This document shows positions 25,965-34,311 of a DNA stretch of 64,000 nucleotides, in pieces. Location: contig NZ_JAUSTM010000010.1 in assembly GCF_030812835.1 (NCBI RefSeq), positions 26,896 through 90,895 of the forward strand, written 5' to 3'. The stretch's first letter is position 1, and each line of letters opens with the position of its first letter. A model generated the notes under the pieces. It had not been told where the DNA came from, ran no database searches, and was given only the letters and a program-made list of their open reading frames with translations. The DNA comes from Streptococcus moroccensis. GTDB lineage: Bacteria > Bacillota > Bacilli > Lactobacillales > Streptococcaceae. A program made the position numbers and the translations under genes.

Positions 25965-27116
25965 TTAGGACAAGCGTTCCTTGAAATCAAGGTAGCCAAA
26001 GGACTTGACCAGGGTCAAGTTGTTTTGGGCATCCGCAGCCATGATTGAAGCCAGCGGCATACCGTTAAAGGTATTGGTCTTGACCATAGAGTAGATGGCC
26101 ATGTCGCAGAAAATCAAACGGCTGCCAATTTCCAAAGGTTGGTCAAAGCTATACTCGCCAATGTGGTCCCCTGCGAGGCAGGTCGGACCACCTAAGCGAT
26201 AGGTATAAGCCTTCTTATGGGCTTCTCCGGTACTGATGATATGCGGACGGTAGGGCATCTCAAGCACATCTGGCATGTGGCAGGTCGCTGATGTGTCAAG
26301 GATGGCATTGAAGACACCACGGTTTTCCGTGATATCCAATACTTGAGCAACCAAGTAGCCAGCATTTAGGGCAATAGCTTCTCCTGGCTCGAGGTAGACT
26401 TCAACACCATATGTTTCCTTGATGCGTTTGACTTCTGAAACCAAGAGGTCCACATCATAATCCTCACGGCTGATGTGGTGGCCACCTCCAAAGTTGAGCC
26501 ATTTCATCTGTGACAGGTATTTGCCAAACTTGGCTTCGACAGCCTTGAGAGTCGTCACCAAATCATCAGAGTTTTGCTCACAGAGGGTGTGGAAATGCAG
26601 GCCATCAAGCCCTGACAAATCTTCGCCCTCAAACTGGCTATCCAGAATTCCTAAGCGAGAACCTGGCGAACACGGATCATAGATGGCATGGTCGTCTTGG
26701 GTTGAACACTCAGGATTGACCCGAAGCCCTGCCGACTTGCCACTGTTTAGAACCTGATCCTTGTAACGATGCCACTGGCTAAAGGAATTAAAGACCAAGT
26801 GATCACAGATAGGAAGCAGTTCCTCAATCTCCTCTGGACGATAGGCTGGGGAGAAGACATGGGTCTCTCCGCCAAATTCTTCGTAGCCTAGTCTTGCTTC
26901 GTGAATGCCACTGGCTGTTGTCCCGTCAAGGTACTCAGCGATTAGGGGGTAAAAGTGAAACATGGAAAAGGCTTTTTGCGCCAAGAGAATCTTGCAGCCA
27001 GCTTCTTCTTTAACTCGGGCCAAGATTTCCAAGTTTTTGCGGAGCAAGTTTTCTTCAACCACAAAGGCTGGGGTCGGGACCTTGTCAACCGACCATTTAA
27101 TTGTCGCCTCTGTCAT
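25965..27116 (-). CDS. nspC: Carboxynorspermidine/carboxyspermidine decarboxylase
   Basis: A PLP enzyme of the alanine-racemase fold (fold III) that decarboxylates carboxyspermidine to spermidine. The 383-residue protein has the PLP lysine in CKILLAQKAFSMF. FHTLCEQNSDDL and LNFGGGHHIS are the family's characteristic segments, and the substrate loop is EPGEAIALNAGYLV. Its ATG directly follows the stop codon of the carboxyspermidine dehydrogenase gene. It is the final gene of the operon. Confidence 0.94.
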   Translation of the reverse strand: MTEATIKWSVDKVPTPAFVVEENLLRKNLEILARVKEEAGCKILLAQKAFSMFHFYPLIAEYLDGTTASGIHEARLGYEEFGGETHVFSPAYRPEEIEELLPICDHLVFNSFSQWHRYKDQVLNSGKSAGLRVNPECSTQDDHAIYDPCSPGSRLGILDSQFEGEDLSGLDGLHFHTLCEQNSDDLVTTLKAVEAKFGKYLSQMKWLNFGGGHHISREDYDVDLLVSEVKRIKETYGVEVYLEPGEAIALNAGYLVAQVLDITENRGVFNAILDTSATCHMPDVLEMPYRPHIISTGEAHKKAYTYRLGGPTCLAGDHIGEYSFDQPLEIGSRLIFCDMAIYSMVKTNTFNGMPLASIMAADAQNNLTLVKSFGYLDFKERLS

Positions 27117-28316
27117 CTAGTCCACCAAGACTGGGTTAAAGTCTTCTTGCCATGGCAAGCCCCACTCGTTCAAGGCTTCCATGAATGGATCTGGATCCAA
27201 CTCTTCCACGTTGAAGACGCCTGGTTTTTGCCACTGGCCATTTAACACCAACATAGCACCGATCATGGCTGGTACACCTGTGGTGTAAGAGATGGCTTGC
27301 GAGCCAACTTCAGCATAGCATTCTTGGTGGTCGCAGACATTATAGACATAATAGGTCACGTCCTTGCCGTCTTTCTTCCCTTGGAAGATACAGCCGATAT
27401 TGGTTTTCCCAACGGTTCTTGGGCCCAAGCTAGCTGGGTCTGGCAGCACTGCTTTTAAGAATTGGAGTGGAATGATTTCCTTGCCTTCATACATGATTGG
27501 CTCGATCGAGGTCATGCCAACATTTTCCAAGCACTTGAGGTGGGTCAAGTAGGATTGGCCAAAGGTCATGAAGAAGCGGATACGCTTGATGCCCTTGATG
27601 TTTTGAGCCAAAGATTCCAACTCTTCATGGTACAGGAGGTACATGTCCTTCTCGCCAACTTGGTCAAAGTCGTAGACACGTTTGATTTCCATAGGTTGGG
27701 TTTCGACCCACTCACCATTTTCCCAGTAACGGCCATTGGCAGAGACTTCGCGGATATTGATTTCAGGGTTGAAGTTGGTTGCAAACGGGTAGCCATGGTC
27801 GCCACCGTTACAGTCCAAGATGTCGATGTAGTTGATTTCATCAAAGTAGTGTTTTTGAGCATAGGCTGAGAAGACACCCGTCACCCCTGGGTCGAAACCA
27901 GATCCGAGGATAGCAGTGATCCCTGCTTCTTCAAAGCGTTTTTTGTAGTCCCATTGCCACTTGTATTCAAACTTAGCTGTGTCTTCAGGCTCGTAGTTGG
28001 CCGTGTCAAGGTAGTGGGTCTTGGTCGCCAAGCAGGCATCCATGATGGTCAAATCTTGGTAAGGAAGGGCCAAGTTGATGACGATGTCTGGTTGGAAGTC
28101 GTTGATCAAAGCGATCAATTCGTCCACATTGTCAGCGTCCACTTGGGCTGTAGAAATTTTGCAACCTTGCCCGTCTAATTTTTCTTTCAAGGCATCGCAT
28201 TTGGACTTGGTCCGTGAGGCAATACAGATTTCCTCGAATACCTTGTAGTTTTGAACACATTTGTGAACTGTTACGCTGGCAACTCCGCCAGCTCCAATAA
28301 TAAGGGCTTTACTCAT
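27117..28316 (-). CDS. Carboxyspermidine dehydrogenase (saccharopine dehydrogenase family)
   Basis: The 399-residue NADPH-dependent enzyme condenses putrescine with aspartate semialdehyde to carboxyspermidine (CANSDH). Rossmann start ALIIGAGGVASVTVHKC; FDPGVTGVFSAYAQKH and VYNVCDHQECYAEVG are typical of the CANSDH branch of Sacchrp_dh_NADP proteins. Adjacent nspC supports this over a lysine-pathway saccharopine dehydrogenase. SD GAAAGGAAAG. It lies 21 bases after speB. Confidence 0.92.
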   Translation of the reverse strand: MSKALIIGAGGVASVTVHKCVQNYKVFEEICIASRTKSKCDALKEKLDGQGCKISTAQVDADNVDELIALINDFQPDIVINLALPYQDLTIMDACLATKTHYLDTANYEPEDTAKFEYKWQWDYKKRFEEAGITAILGSGFDPGVTGVFSAYAQKHYFDEINYIDILDCNGGDHGYPFATNFNPEINIREVSANGRYWENGEWVETQPMEIKRVYDFDQVGEKDMYLLYHEELESLAQNIKGIKRIRFFMTFGQSYLTHLKCLENVGMTSIEPIMYEGKEIIPLQFLKAVLPDPASLGPRTVGKTNIGCIFQGKKDGKDVTYYVYNVCDHQECYAEVGSQAISYTTGVPAMIGAMLVLNGQWQKPGVFNVEELDPDPFMEALNEWGLPWQEDFNPVLVD

Positions 28317-28337
28317 TGTCTTTCCTTTCTGTTTTCT

Positions 28338-29186
28338 CTATTTGTAGAGATAGAGCATGATTTCACGCAAGAGCTTGCAGGCCAGGGCTGTAGATTGGCC
28401 TGACTGGTCATAAATCGGGCAAAGCTCGTTCATGTCTGCTGCGACGATGTTGAGTTGGCTGATTTTTTCAATGGCAGCCATAAGCTCGGTAAAGCGAACG
28501 CCTCCGGCTTCTGGTGTGCCGGTCCCCGGAAATTCTGACGGATCCAGAACATCCAAATCAAGGGTAAAGTAAACGGGCTTGCCTTTGAGCTTTTCCACCA
28601 CTTCATCCAAACCGTCAAAGTTGAATTTTTGGAGATGGGTGTGCTCCTTGGCCCATTCAAATTCTTCCTTTTGACCCGAACGGATCCCGAATTGGAAGAT
28701 GCGCCCATCCCCCATCATATCCCAACAGCGCTTGATGACACTGGCATGGGATTCACGGACACCCAGATAGTCTTCTCGGAGATCTGTGTGGGCGTCAAAC
28801 TGAATCAAATGCAGGTCAGGGTATTTAGCCAACATGGCCTTGACTGGACCAGCGGTGATGGAGTGCTCGCCCCCAATCATGATAGGCAGTTTGCCATCTC
28901 CTGCAATAGTCGCAACCTGCTCTTCCAATTGGCGAAGGGTCTCGATGGTATTGCCAAATGGCAATTCCAAATCCCCTGCATCAAAGACTGCAATGTCTTC
29001 TAAATCCTTGTCTTGGTAGGGACTGTATGTCTCAATGCCAAAGCTTTCATTTCGAATAGCTGTGCTGGCAAAGCGGGTCCCTGGACGAAAAGAGGTCGTG
29101 CTGTCATAGGGAGCACCGAAAAGGACCATCTTGCCCTCGTCATAGCTGGCTTCACAGCCGATAAAGGTTGTTACATTAGGTTTCAC
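28338..29186 (-). CDS. speB: Agmatinase (agmatine ureohydrolase)
   Basis: Hydrolyses agmatine to putrescine and urea. The 282-residue ureohydrolase family protein has its Mn-binding residues in GGEHSIT, DAHTDLRED and TLDLDVLDPSEFPGTG. The start is GTG with SD AAGGAG and overlaps the speE stop by 11 bases. Other streptococci usually go through AguA/AguB (N-carbamoylputrescine) next to these genes; here a ureohydrolase takes that step. Confidence 0.93.
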   Translation of the reverse strand: MKPNVTTFIGCEASYDEGKMVLFGAPYDSTTSFRPGTRFASTAIRNESFGIETYSPYQDKDLEDIAVFDAGDLELPFGNTIETLRQLEEQVATIAGDGKLPIMIGGEHSITAGPVKAMLAKYPDLHLIQFDAHTDLREDYLGVRESHASVIKRCWDMMGDGRIFQFGIRSGQKEEFEWAKEHTHLQKFNFDGLDEVVEKLKGKPVYFTLDLDVLDPSEFPGTGTPEAGGVRFTELMAAIEKISQLNIVAADMNELCPIYDQSGQSTALACKLLREIMLYLYK

Positions 29187-30021
29187 TGGTTAACATCTCC
29201 TTGATATAGTTGGGCAGGTAAAAAGCCCCGCGGTGGATTTGGTCATTGTAATACTGGGTCTGGATATCAAATTGACCCGCCAGGCCTGTGCTTTCTTCAG
29301 GGGTAATCCCTTTAGACGAAAAGCCGACCAAGAGGTAGCCTGCGGCATAGCTTGGCACGCTGGTAAAGTAGGCCGTATTGACTGGAAATACCGCCTTGAG
29401 GCGATCGCTGATGTGGCGAAGGGCCGTCACGTCTTCTTGGTAGAAGCCATTGGCATGCTGGTTGATTAGGATGCCTTCATCTGTCAAAGCATTGTAGCAA
29501 TTACCGTAAAATTCCCTAGTAAAAAGACTCTCGTTAAGTCCAAAAGGATTGGCCGAATCAACGATAATCAGGTCATAGGCATTTTCCTTGCGGCGGACAA
29601 ATTTAAGGGCGTCTTGGATATAGAGGTTGACCCGCTCGTCCTGAAAGGCCAGCTTGCTTTGGGGCAGGTATTCCTGACAGACTTCTACCGCCCGTTGATC
29701 CAGCTCGACCACGTCGATGCTCTCGATGGTTGGGTATTTTTCCAACTCAGTCAAAACACCACCATCTAAGCCACCGATGACAAGGACGGACTTGATATCC
29801 GCCTTGGTATTCAGCGGGACATGGACCACCATTTCACTGTAAAAGGATTCGTCTTTTTCTGTTGTAATCAATTCACCATCCAAGGCCAAAATCCGTCCGT
29901 ATTCCTTAGATTCTAGCACCGCGATGTGTTGGTACTCACTGTGCTCGCTGTACACTTCTTTTTCCACATTGATGGAGAGTTTGACACCATCTTGGTGGTA
30001 TTCTGAAAACCATAAATCCAT
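29176..30021 (-). CDS. speE: Spermidine synthase-type aminopropyltransferase
   Basis: The 281-residue spermine/spermidine synthase fold starts MDLWFSEYHQDGVKLSINV. SAM-type site VLVIGGLDGGVLTELEKYP, then VVELDQRAVEV and LYIQDALKFVRR. LIIVDSANPFGLNESLFT is the catalytic Asp region. The enzyme normally needs decarboxylated SAM, but no speD is in the window and a complete carboxyspermidine route is present, so the real product deserves checking. SD AAAGGAAG; it lies 15 bases after speA. Confidence 0.93.
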   Translation of the reverse strand: MDLWFSEYHQDGVKLSINVEKEVYSEHSEYQHIAVLESKEYGRILALDGELITTEKDESFYSEMVVHVPLNTKADIKSVLVIGGLDGGVLTELEKYPTIESIDVVELDQRAVEVCQEYLPQSKLAFQDERVNLYIQDALKFVRRKENAYDLIIVDSANPFGLNESLFTREFYGNCYNALTDEGILINQHANGFYQEDVTALRHISDRLKAVFPVNTAYFTSVPSYAAGYLLVGFSSKGITPEESTGLAGQFDIQTQYYNDQIHRGAFYLPNYIKEMLTSET

Positions 30022-30036
30022 GTTTTCTTCCTTTCT

Positions 30037-31491
30037 TTAGACCTGGTCGCCTTGCACTACATTGATGTGGTTAACGTCAGCATCTTCCGTTCCCATGAGG
30101 AAACAACCCTTGTCCTTGGCATACTGGATGTGCTCAATCACTTCTGCTGTGATCAGCTCGCCTGGCGCTACAATCGGAATCCCCGGCGGGTAACACATGA
30201 CCATTTCCCCTGAAATCTGCCCTTGACTCTCGGCAAGCGGTAGGCTGACTTTTTCAGCAAAGAAAGCCTCTCTTGGGGAGATTACAACATCCGTCTTTGC
30301 AATATCAAAGATGAGAAGACCTTTTTTCTCCCGTTTGAAACGGCGGCGAATTTCAGAGAGGGCACTGACCAAGCGTTCGATGTCGTGCATCCGATCACCG
30401 ACTGAAATATAGGCCAAGATATTAGCTGTATCGCCAAATTCCACCTGAATGTTGTACTCATCACGGAGGAGGTCATAGACCTCAATACCTGTCAGGCCAA
30501 GATCAGTCGTCTTGATACAGAGCTTGGTCGTATCAAAATCATAAATGCCTTCACGGTCAATGATCTCTGTCGAGTAGGCATAATAATCGCCAATCTCATT
30601 GATTTCATCTCTGGCATACTGGGCCAACCGCTGCACCGTGTTAAAGATGTCTTCTCCATTGATGACCAGGTTGCGACGCGCCAAGTCTAAACTAGACATG
30701 AGCAAATAGCTGGCGCTAGTCGTCTGGGTCAGGTTGATAATCTGACGGACATACTCAGGGTTGACCTCGTTGTTGACCAGTAAGAAAGACGACTGAGTCA
30801 GAGACCCCCCTGACTTGTGCATGCTGACCGCCGCCATATCGGCACCCGCATCCATCCCTGAAATAGGCAACCCTTTGCCAAAATAAAGGTGGGCTCCGTG
30901 TGCTTCATCTGCTAGGACCAAGAGCCCATGACTATGAGCCAAGTCCACAATACGACGCAGGTCTGAGCAAATGCCATAATAGGTTGGGTTATTGACCAAG
31001 ACAGCCTTGGCATCGGGGTGTTCGAGGATAGTCTTTTCTAGTTCTGCCAAAGGCATCCCGGTCGAGATTTCCAAATCCACCTGTAGGGGCGAAGTCACAT
31101 AAACTGGTAAGCCACCACACATGACCAAGGCATTGATAACAGACTTGTGGACATTGCGTGGTAGGATAACCTTGTCTCCTGCCTTAATGGTCGCAAAAAT
31201 CATGTTTTGCACAGCACCAGTTGTCCCATTGACCATCAGAAAAGCGTGTTTGGCCCCGAAGGCTTCTGCGGCCAGTTCTTCTGCTTCTTTTATGACGGAC
31301 ACTGGATGTCCCAAGTTATCCAACATCTTCATGGAATTGGCATCCATGGAGACAGCTTGTTCCCCTAAAAAATTGGTCAAATCCCTGCTGGACCGCCCTC
31401 GTTTATGGCCCGGCACATCAAAGGGAACCACACGCCGTTGCTTTAATTCTTTCAATGCCTCTACAATCGGCATTCGTTCTTGGTTTTGCAC
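30037..31491 (-). CDS. speA: Orn/Lys/Arg decarboxylase, probably arginine decarboxylase
   Basis: The 484-residue PLP fold I decarboxylase of the short Gram-positive group (SpeA/YaaO/Cad-like) has GHKRGRSS near the N-terminus, the PLP lysine in AVSMHKSGGSLTQSS and ADEAHGAHLYFG. The C-terminal Orn/Lys/Arg domain has CYPPGIPIVAPGE. With agmatinase immediately downstream, arginine to agmatine is the most likely reaction; lysine decarboxylase is the common database name. The start is GTG with SD AAAGGAG. It heads the polyamine operon behind a possible attenuator. Confidence 0.9.
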   Translation of the reverse strand: MQNQERMPIVEALKELKQRRVVPFDVPGHKRGRSSRDLTNFLGEQAVSMDANSMKMLDNLGHPVSVIKEAEELAAEAFGAKHAFLMVNGTTGAVQNMIFATIKAGDKVILPRNVHKSVINALVMCGGLPVYVTSPLQVDLEISTGMPLAELEKTILEHPDAKAVLVNNPTYYGICSDLRRIVDLAHSHGLLVLADEAHGAHLYFGKGLPISGMDAGADMAAVSMHKSGGSLTQSSFLLVNNEVNPEYVRQIINLTQTTSASYLLMSSLDLARRNLVINGEDIFNTVQRLAQYARDEINEIGDYYAYSTEIIDREGIYDFDTTKLCIKTTDLGLTGIEVYDLLRDEYNIQVEFGDTANILAYISVGDRMHDIERLVSALSEIRRRFKREKKGLLIFDIAKTDVVISPREAFFAEKVSLPLAESQGQISGEMVMCYPPGIPIVAPGELITAEVIEHIQYAKDKGCFLMGTEDADVNHINVVQGDQV

Positions 31492-31609
31492 TCAATCTCC
31501 TTTCTAAGAAAGTTCCTATTCTTCTGGGGTCTGTCCAATCTATTTTCCAGCTCTTTGTCTATTCAACACCAGCTCAGAATGGTTTCTAATAATTGGTTTT
31601 CACATACAG

Positions 31610-31646
31610 AAAAAGACCCAAGGATGGCAGAGCATACTTGAGTCTT
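31610..31646 (-). terminator. Intrinsic terminator in the speA leader (possible attenuator)
   Basis: The minus strand has a perfect 10-bp stem AAGACTCAAG / CTTGGGTCTT (one G-U) with a 14-base loop followed by T5. It lies about 120 bases before the speA start, between any distal promoter and the gene, so it may control read-through. Confidence 0.65.
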
Positions 31647-31760
31647 ACATTGGTTTTTCATTTTCTAAAAAGGCGCACCAATTGGCCATTTAGCCCAGTG
31701 TTAGCGTCTTATTAGTGTAGAACGTTAGAGTCTATATAGCATGTCTTACTTTTACTACTC

Positions 31761-31979
31761 TTACCAATCGTTTTCACAAGCGCAATGGTTGCCATCACGT
31801 TATAAAAAATTTGAGTCGATAGCTAGTACTATCTCTTCAATGGGCGCGAAGCCCCTCTACTACATCAAACCTGTTTCTTTCACAATGGCTTGGATTTTGA
31901 CTACTACTAGCCAGCCACCATTTATAAAAACAGCAATAAGTTTGGCAAAGTAAAACTCGCCTCTCTCGTTCGCAATCTT
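31761..31979 (-). pseudogene. Possible decayed coding remnant upstream of speA
   Basis: One minus frame reads protein-like text (for example ERGEFYFAKLIAVFINGGW and GFAPIEEIVLAIDSN). It is interrupted by a TAGTAG pair and a later TAA. I do not recognise a family. It may be a fossil gene or chance; the overlapping plus-strand frame (70 codons from 31741) has no SD. The rest of 31492-32105 holds the speA leader and the 32001 terminator. Confidence 0.2.
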
Positions 31980-32000
31980 AACTGCAGGTTTTATAGTATC

Positions 32001-32028
32001 AAAAAAAGATTGCTTTCGCAACCTTTTT
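32001..32028 (-). terminator. Terminator after PH-domain gene
   Basis: The minus strand has AAAGGTTGC / GCAATCTTT with a GAAA tetraloop and T7. It lies about 80 bases beyond the PH-domain gene stop codon. Confidence 0.8.
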
Positions 32029-32105
32029 CGTTTGTTTTAATCGCATTTTTTACAAATACCGATCATTCATCAAACCTTAATCGGTTTATCGTATTGGTGA
32101 CCCAA

Positions 32106-32486
32106 TTATTTTAGAACAGCTTCTGCAAGGGCCTTTTGAATCATAATAACACTAGAATCCGACTTGAATTGTAAGATTTCAGCGGGCTCTCTAGCACTGG
32201 ATACCCAAATTTTAAGTTCGGCATCTAAATCAAAATGTCCAGAAGTCTCCACTGTAAAACGTGAAATTGATCGATAAGGTAAGGATTTATAGGATGTTTT
32301 CTTACCCGACACCCCCTGCTTATCGACAAGTATCAAGCGATAATCCGTAAAGACAATCAAATCTCTAACCAGACTAAAGGCTAAATTAACCTGTTCGCCA
32401 GAAATTAGGATATCTTTTAGGTCCTGTTCTACTTTATCAACATCTTTTTGAGAGGCATTTCCCAATAACCCACTAAATAATCCCAT
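32106..32486 (-). CDS. Bacterial PH-domain protein (YvbH/DUF1696-like)
   Basis: The 126-residue protein is a single bacterial pleckstrin-homology domain (bPH_1). MGLFSGLLGNASQKDVDKV, RDLIVFTDYRLILVDKQGV and SLPYRSISRFTVETSG match the family. The ATG at 32486 has SD GGAGG; the upstream start at 32498 is poorer. The function of these small proteins is unknown. Its upstream region was invaded by the IS1202-like element, whose left end is about 100 bases away. Confidence 0.8.
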   Translation of the reverse strand: MGLFSGLLGNASQKDVDKVEQDLKDILISGEQVNLAFSLVRDLIVFTDYRLILVDKQGVSGKKTSYKSLPYRSISRFTVETSGHFDLDAELKIWVSSAREPAEILQFKSDSSVIMIQKALAEAVLK

Positions 32487-32584
32487 ATAAACCTCCACTA
32501 CTTTCTTAATAGTTTTACTATTATTATATATTTTTTAATGGCAAAGGTCTACTATTCTAAAAGCCTCATGCTATTCGCTATCAT

Positions 32585-34142
32585 TCGAAAGTGATAATGT
32601 CTTAGTTAGGTCGAAGGTAAAAATGTCCTATCTGTTACACTAGAAAGATGAGAAAATAGATTTAACCATGACAGAAACGAGAAAATACCAAACTATTAAG
32701 GCTGTTTGTAACGGGAGAAAAACGAAAGATAGGGCCTGTGTTGAACTAGGACTGTCCAGAAGACAAGTCAATCGTTTAGTACTGGCTTACAGGGAAAAGG
32801 GTAAGGCTGCCTTTAGGCATGGCAATAGGGACAGAAAACCTAGACATGCCATAACTGAAGAAAACAAAGCCATCATTTTGGAGAAATACAGAGCTTATGG
32901 TGACCTCAAACCCAACGTGGTCCATTTCTGTGAACTCTTGGCTGAAGAGAATAGCCTGCTTTACTCCGATACGACTGTGAGAAAAGTGCTCTACCAAGCT
33001 GGCTTTTTATCCCCTAAAACACAGAGAAAGACGAAGAAACGCCTGAAGAAACAGCTTAAGATGAGGGAGAAAGAAAATGATGACCTGGCTCTCCTACCAA
33101 AGGCTGAGGACTTTCTGGAAATACCTGAGAAAGCCCACCCTAGTCGACCTCGCAAAAAGTTTCGCGGGGAACTCCTTCAGATGGACGCCAGCCCCTACAA
33201 GTGGTTCGGAGAGTTGGAAACCCATCTTCATGTGGCTATTGATGACGCTTCTGGGGATGTCGTGGGGGCTTACTTTGATCACCAAGAAACTCTAAACGGC
33301 TACTACCAGGTTCTCGACCAGATTCTAGAAAACGAGGGGATTCCTGCGCGCTTTCTGACCGACAAACGGACAGTGTTCACCTATCAGTCTAGACAGTCTA
33401 AGAAGCTGGAGGAAGACACCTTTACCCAATTTGGCTATGCCTGCCATCAGCTTGGCATTGACATCAAGACCTCCTCCATTCCCCAGGCTAAGGGACGCGT
33501 GGAACGACTCAATCAGACCCTCCAATCCCGTCTGCCGGTCGATTTGGCTAGACTGGGCATTGTGACCCTGGAAGAGGCTAACCACTACCTCAAGACCTGG
33601 ATGAAACGGTTTAACAAGACCTTCGGCGGCAAGGCCAAGTTATCGGTCTTTGAGGAACCACCTAAGCCTGCTCAGAGAAACTTGATTCTGGCTCGGGTAA
33701 CGGAGAGAACCGTTGACGCTGGCCACCATATTCGCTTCCAAAATCGATTTTTCCTGCCTGTTGAAAAGGGACAAGACATCTACTTTTCACGCAGGACAAA
33801 GGCCCTCGTGATCCAAGCATTGGATGGAAACATCTTCCTCAACATCGCTGATAAAATATATCAAACTAAGGAGCTCGTAGAACATGACAAACACTCAGCA
33901 GAATTTGAACACCCTCAAGAACTCAAAAAAGAAAGACGCCAGTACATCCCTCCACAATCTCACCCGTGGAAACTGGCATCTTTCAATAACTATCTGCGTA
34001 AGATTGGGAAATCTTACGACCAATATCAGGCTGAGAAAGAAAACCTTACCCAACCACATACTAGTATAAACTATGTCTCAACAAAATAACAGTGGTTTTG
34101 ACACAAATAGGACCTAATTTTGCGGGACATTTTCATTTTCGA
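32585..34142 (+). mobile_element. IS1202-like (ISNCY family) insertion sequence, complete
   Basis: The element is about 1.56 kb with one transposase. Imperfect terminal inverted repeats are TCGAAAGTGATAATGTC at the left (32585-32601) and TCGAAAATGAAAATGTC at the right (complement of 34126-34142), 15 of 17 identical. I find no convincing target duplication in the flanks, which may mean a rearrangement or old age. It sits between the PH-domain gene and the pht operon. Confidence 0.8.
32668..34089 (+). CDS. ISNCY (IS1202 group) DDE transposase
   Basis: The 473-residue protein has an N-terminal helix-turn-helix (CVELGLSRRQVNRLVLAYR) with a basic stretch (about residues 110-135). The rve/DDE core follows: first Asp in LLQMDASPYKWFG, second Asp in RFLTDKRTVF, Glu in QAKGRVERLNQTLQSRL. 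The C-terminal region matches the IS1202 transposase of pneumococcus. No frameshift is visible, so the enzyme may be active. Plus strand, opposite to its neighbours. Confidence 0.92.
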   Translation: MTETRKYQTIKAVCNGRKTKDRACVELGLSRRQVNRLVLAYREKGKAAFRHGNRDRKPRHAITEENKAIILEKYRAYGDLKPNVVHFCELLAEENSLLYSDTTVRKVLYQAGFLSPKTQRKTKKRLKKQLKMREKENDDLALLPKAEDFLEIPEKAHPSRPRKKFRGELLQMDASPYKWFGELETHLHVAIDDASGDVVGAYFDHQETLNGYYQVLDQILENEGIPARFLTDKRTVFTYQSRQSKKLEEDTFTQFGYACHQLGIDIKTSSIPQAKGRVERLNQTLQSRLPVDLARLGIVTLEEANHYLKTWMKRFNKTFGGKAKLSVFEEPPKPAQRNLILARVTERTVDAGHHIRFQNRFFLPVEKGQDIYFSRRTKALVIQALDGNIFLNIADKIYQTKELVEHDKHSAEFEHPQELKKERRQYIPPQSHPWKLASFNNYLRKIGKSYDQYQAEKENLTQPHTSINYVSTK

Positions 34143-34174
34143 TTGACAGCCTAAACCTTTTAGAAATTCGAAAA

Positions 34175-34295
34175 GGGAGTGGGACAAAAATCAGTAACCA
34201 AATAGGTTCTATTTTGTCGTCCCACCCCACTCAACCACTGCGTTTTGTTTAATAGATGATAAATTATTAGAAAGCTAAGACTTTTATCCCAGCCT
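34175..34295 (-). repeat. Dispersed streptococcal repeat, copy 1 (downstream of pht)
   Basis: On the minus strand it opens with AGGCTGGGAT and closes with TTTTGTCCCACTCCC, so the ends pair as a long-range stem. The interior shares AATAATTTATCA, TTAAACAA and ACGCAG with copy 2 at 60294-60435. It lies just beyond the pht stop codon and probably serves as its terminator. Confidence 0.75.
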
Positions 34296-34311
34296 ATTTT
34301 TACAAAGACAA

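Noticed and set aside
31540..31660. 32-codon ORF (MKNQCKTQVCSAILGSF...) overlapping the speA leader terminator, as a possible leader peptide
   Set aside because: No SD precedes it, and it is not enriched in arginine, lysine or any other single relevant amino acid.
31741..31953. 70-codon plus-strand frame in the speA upstream region
   Set aside because: No ribosome site, no homology that I recognise, and it is antisense to an equally protein-like broken frame.
32560..34170. Target-site duplication flanking the IS1202-like element
   Set aside because: I compared about 27 bases on each side and found no convincing direct repeat.
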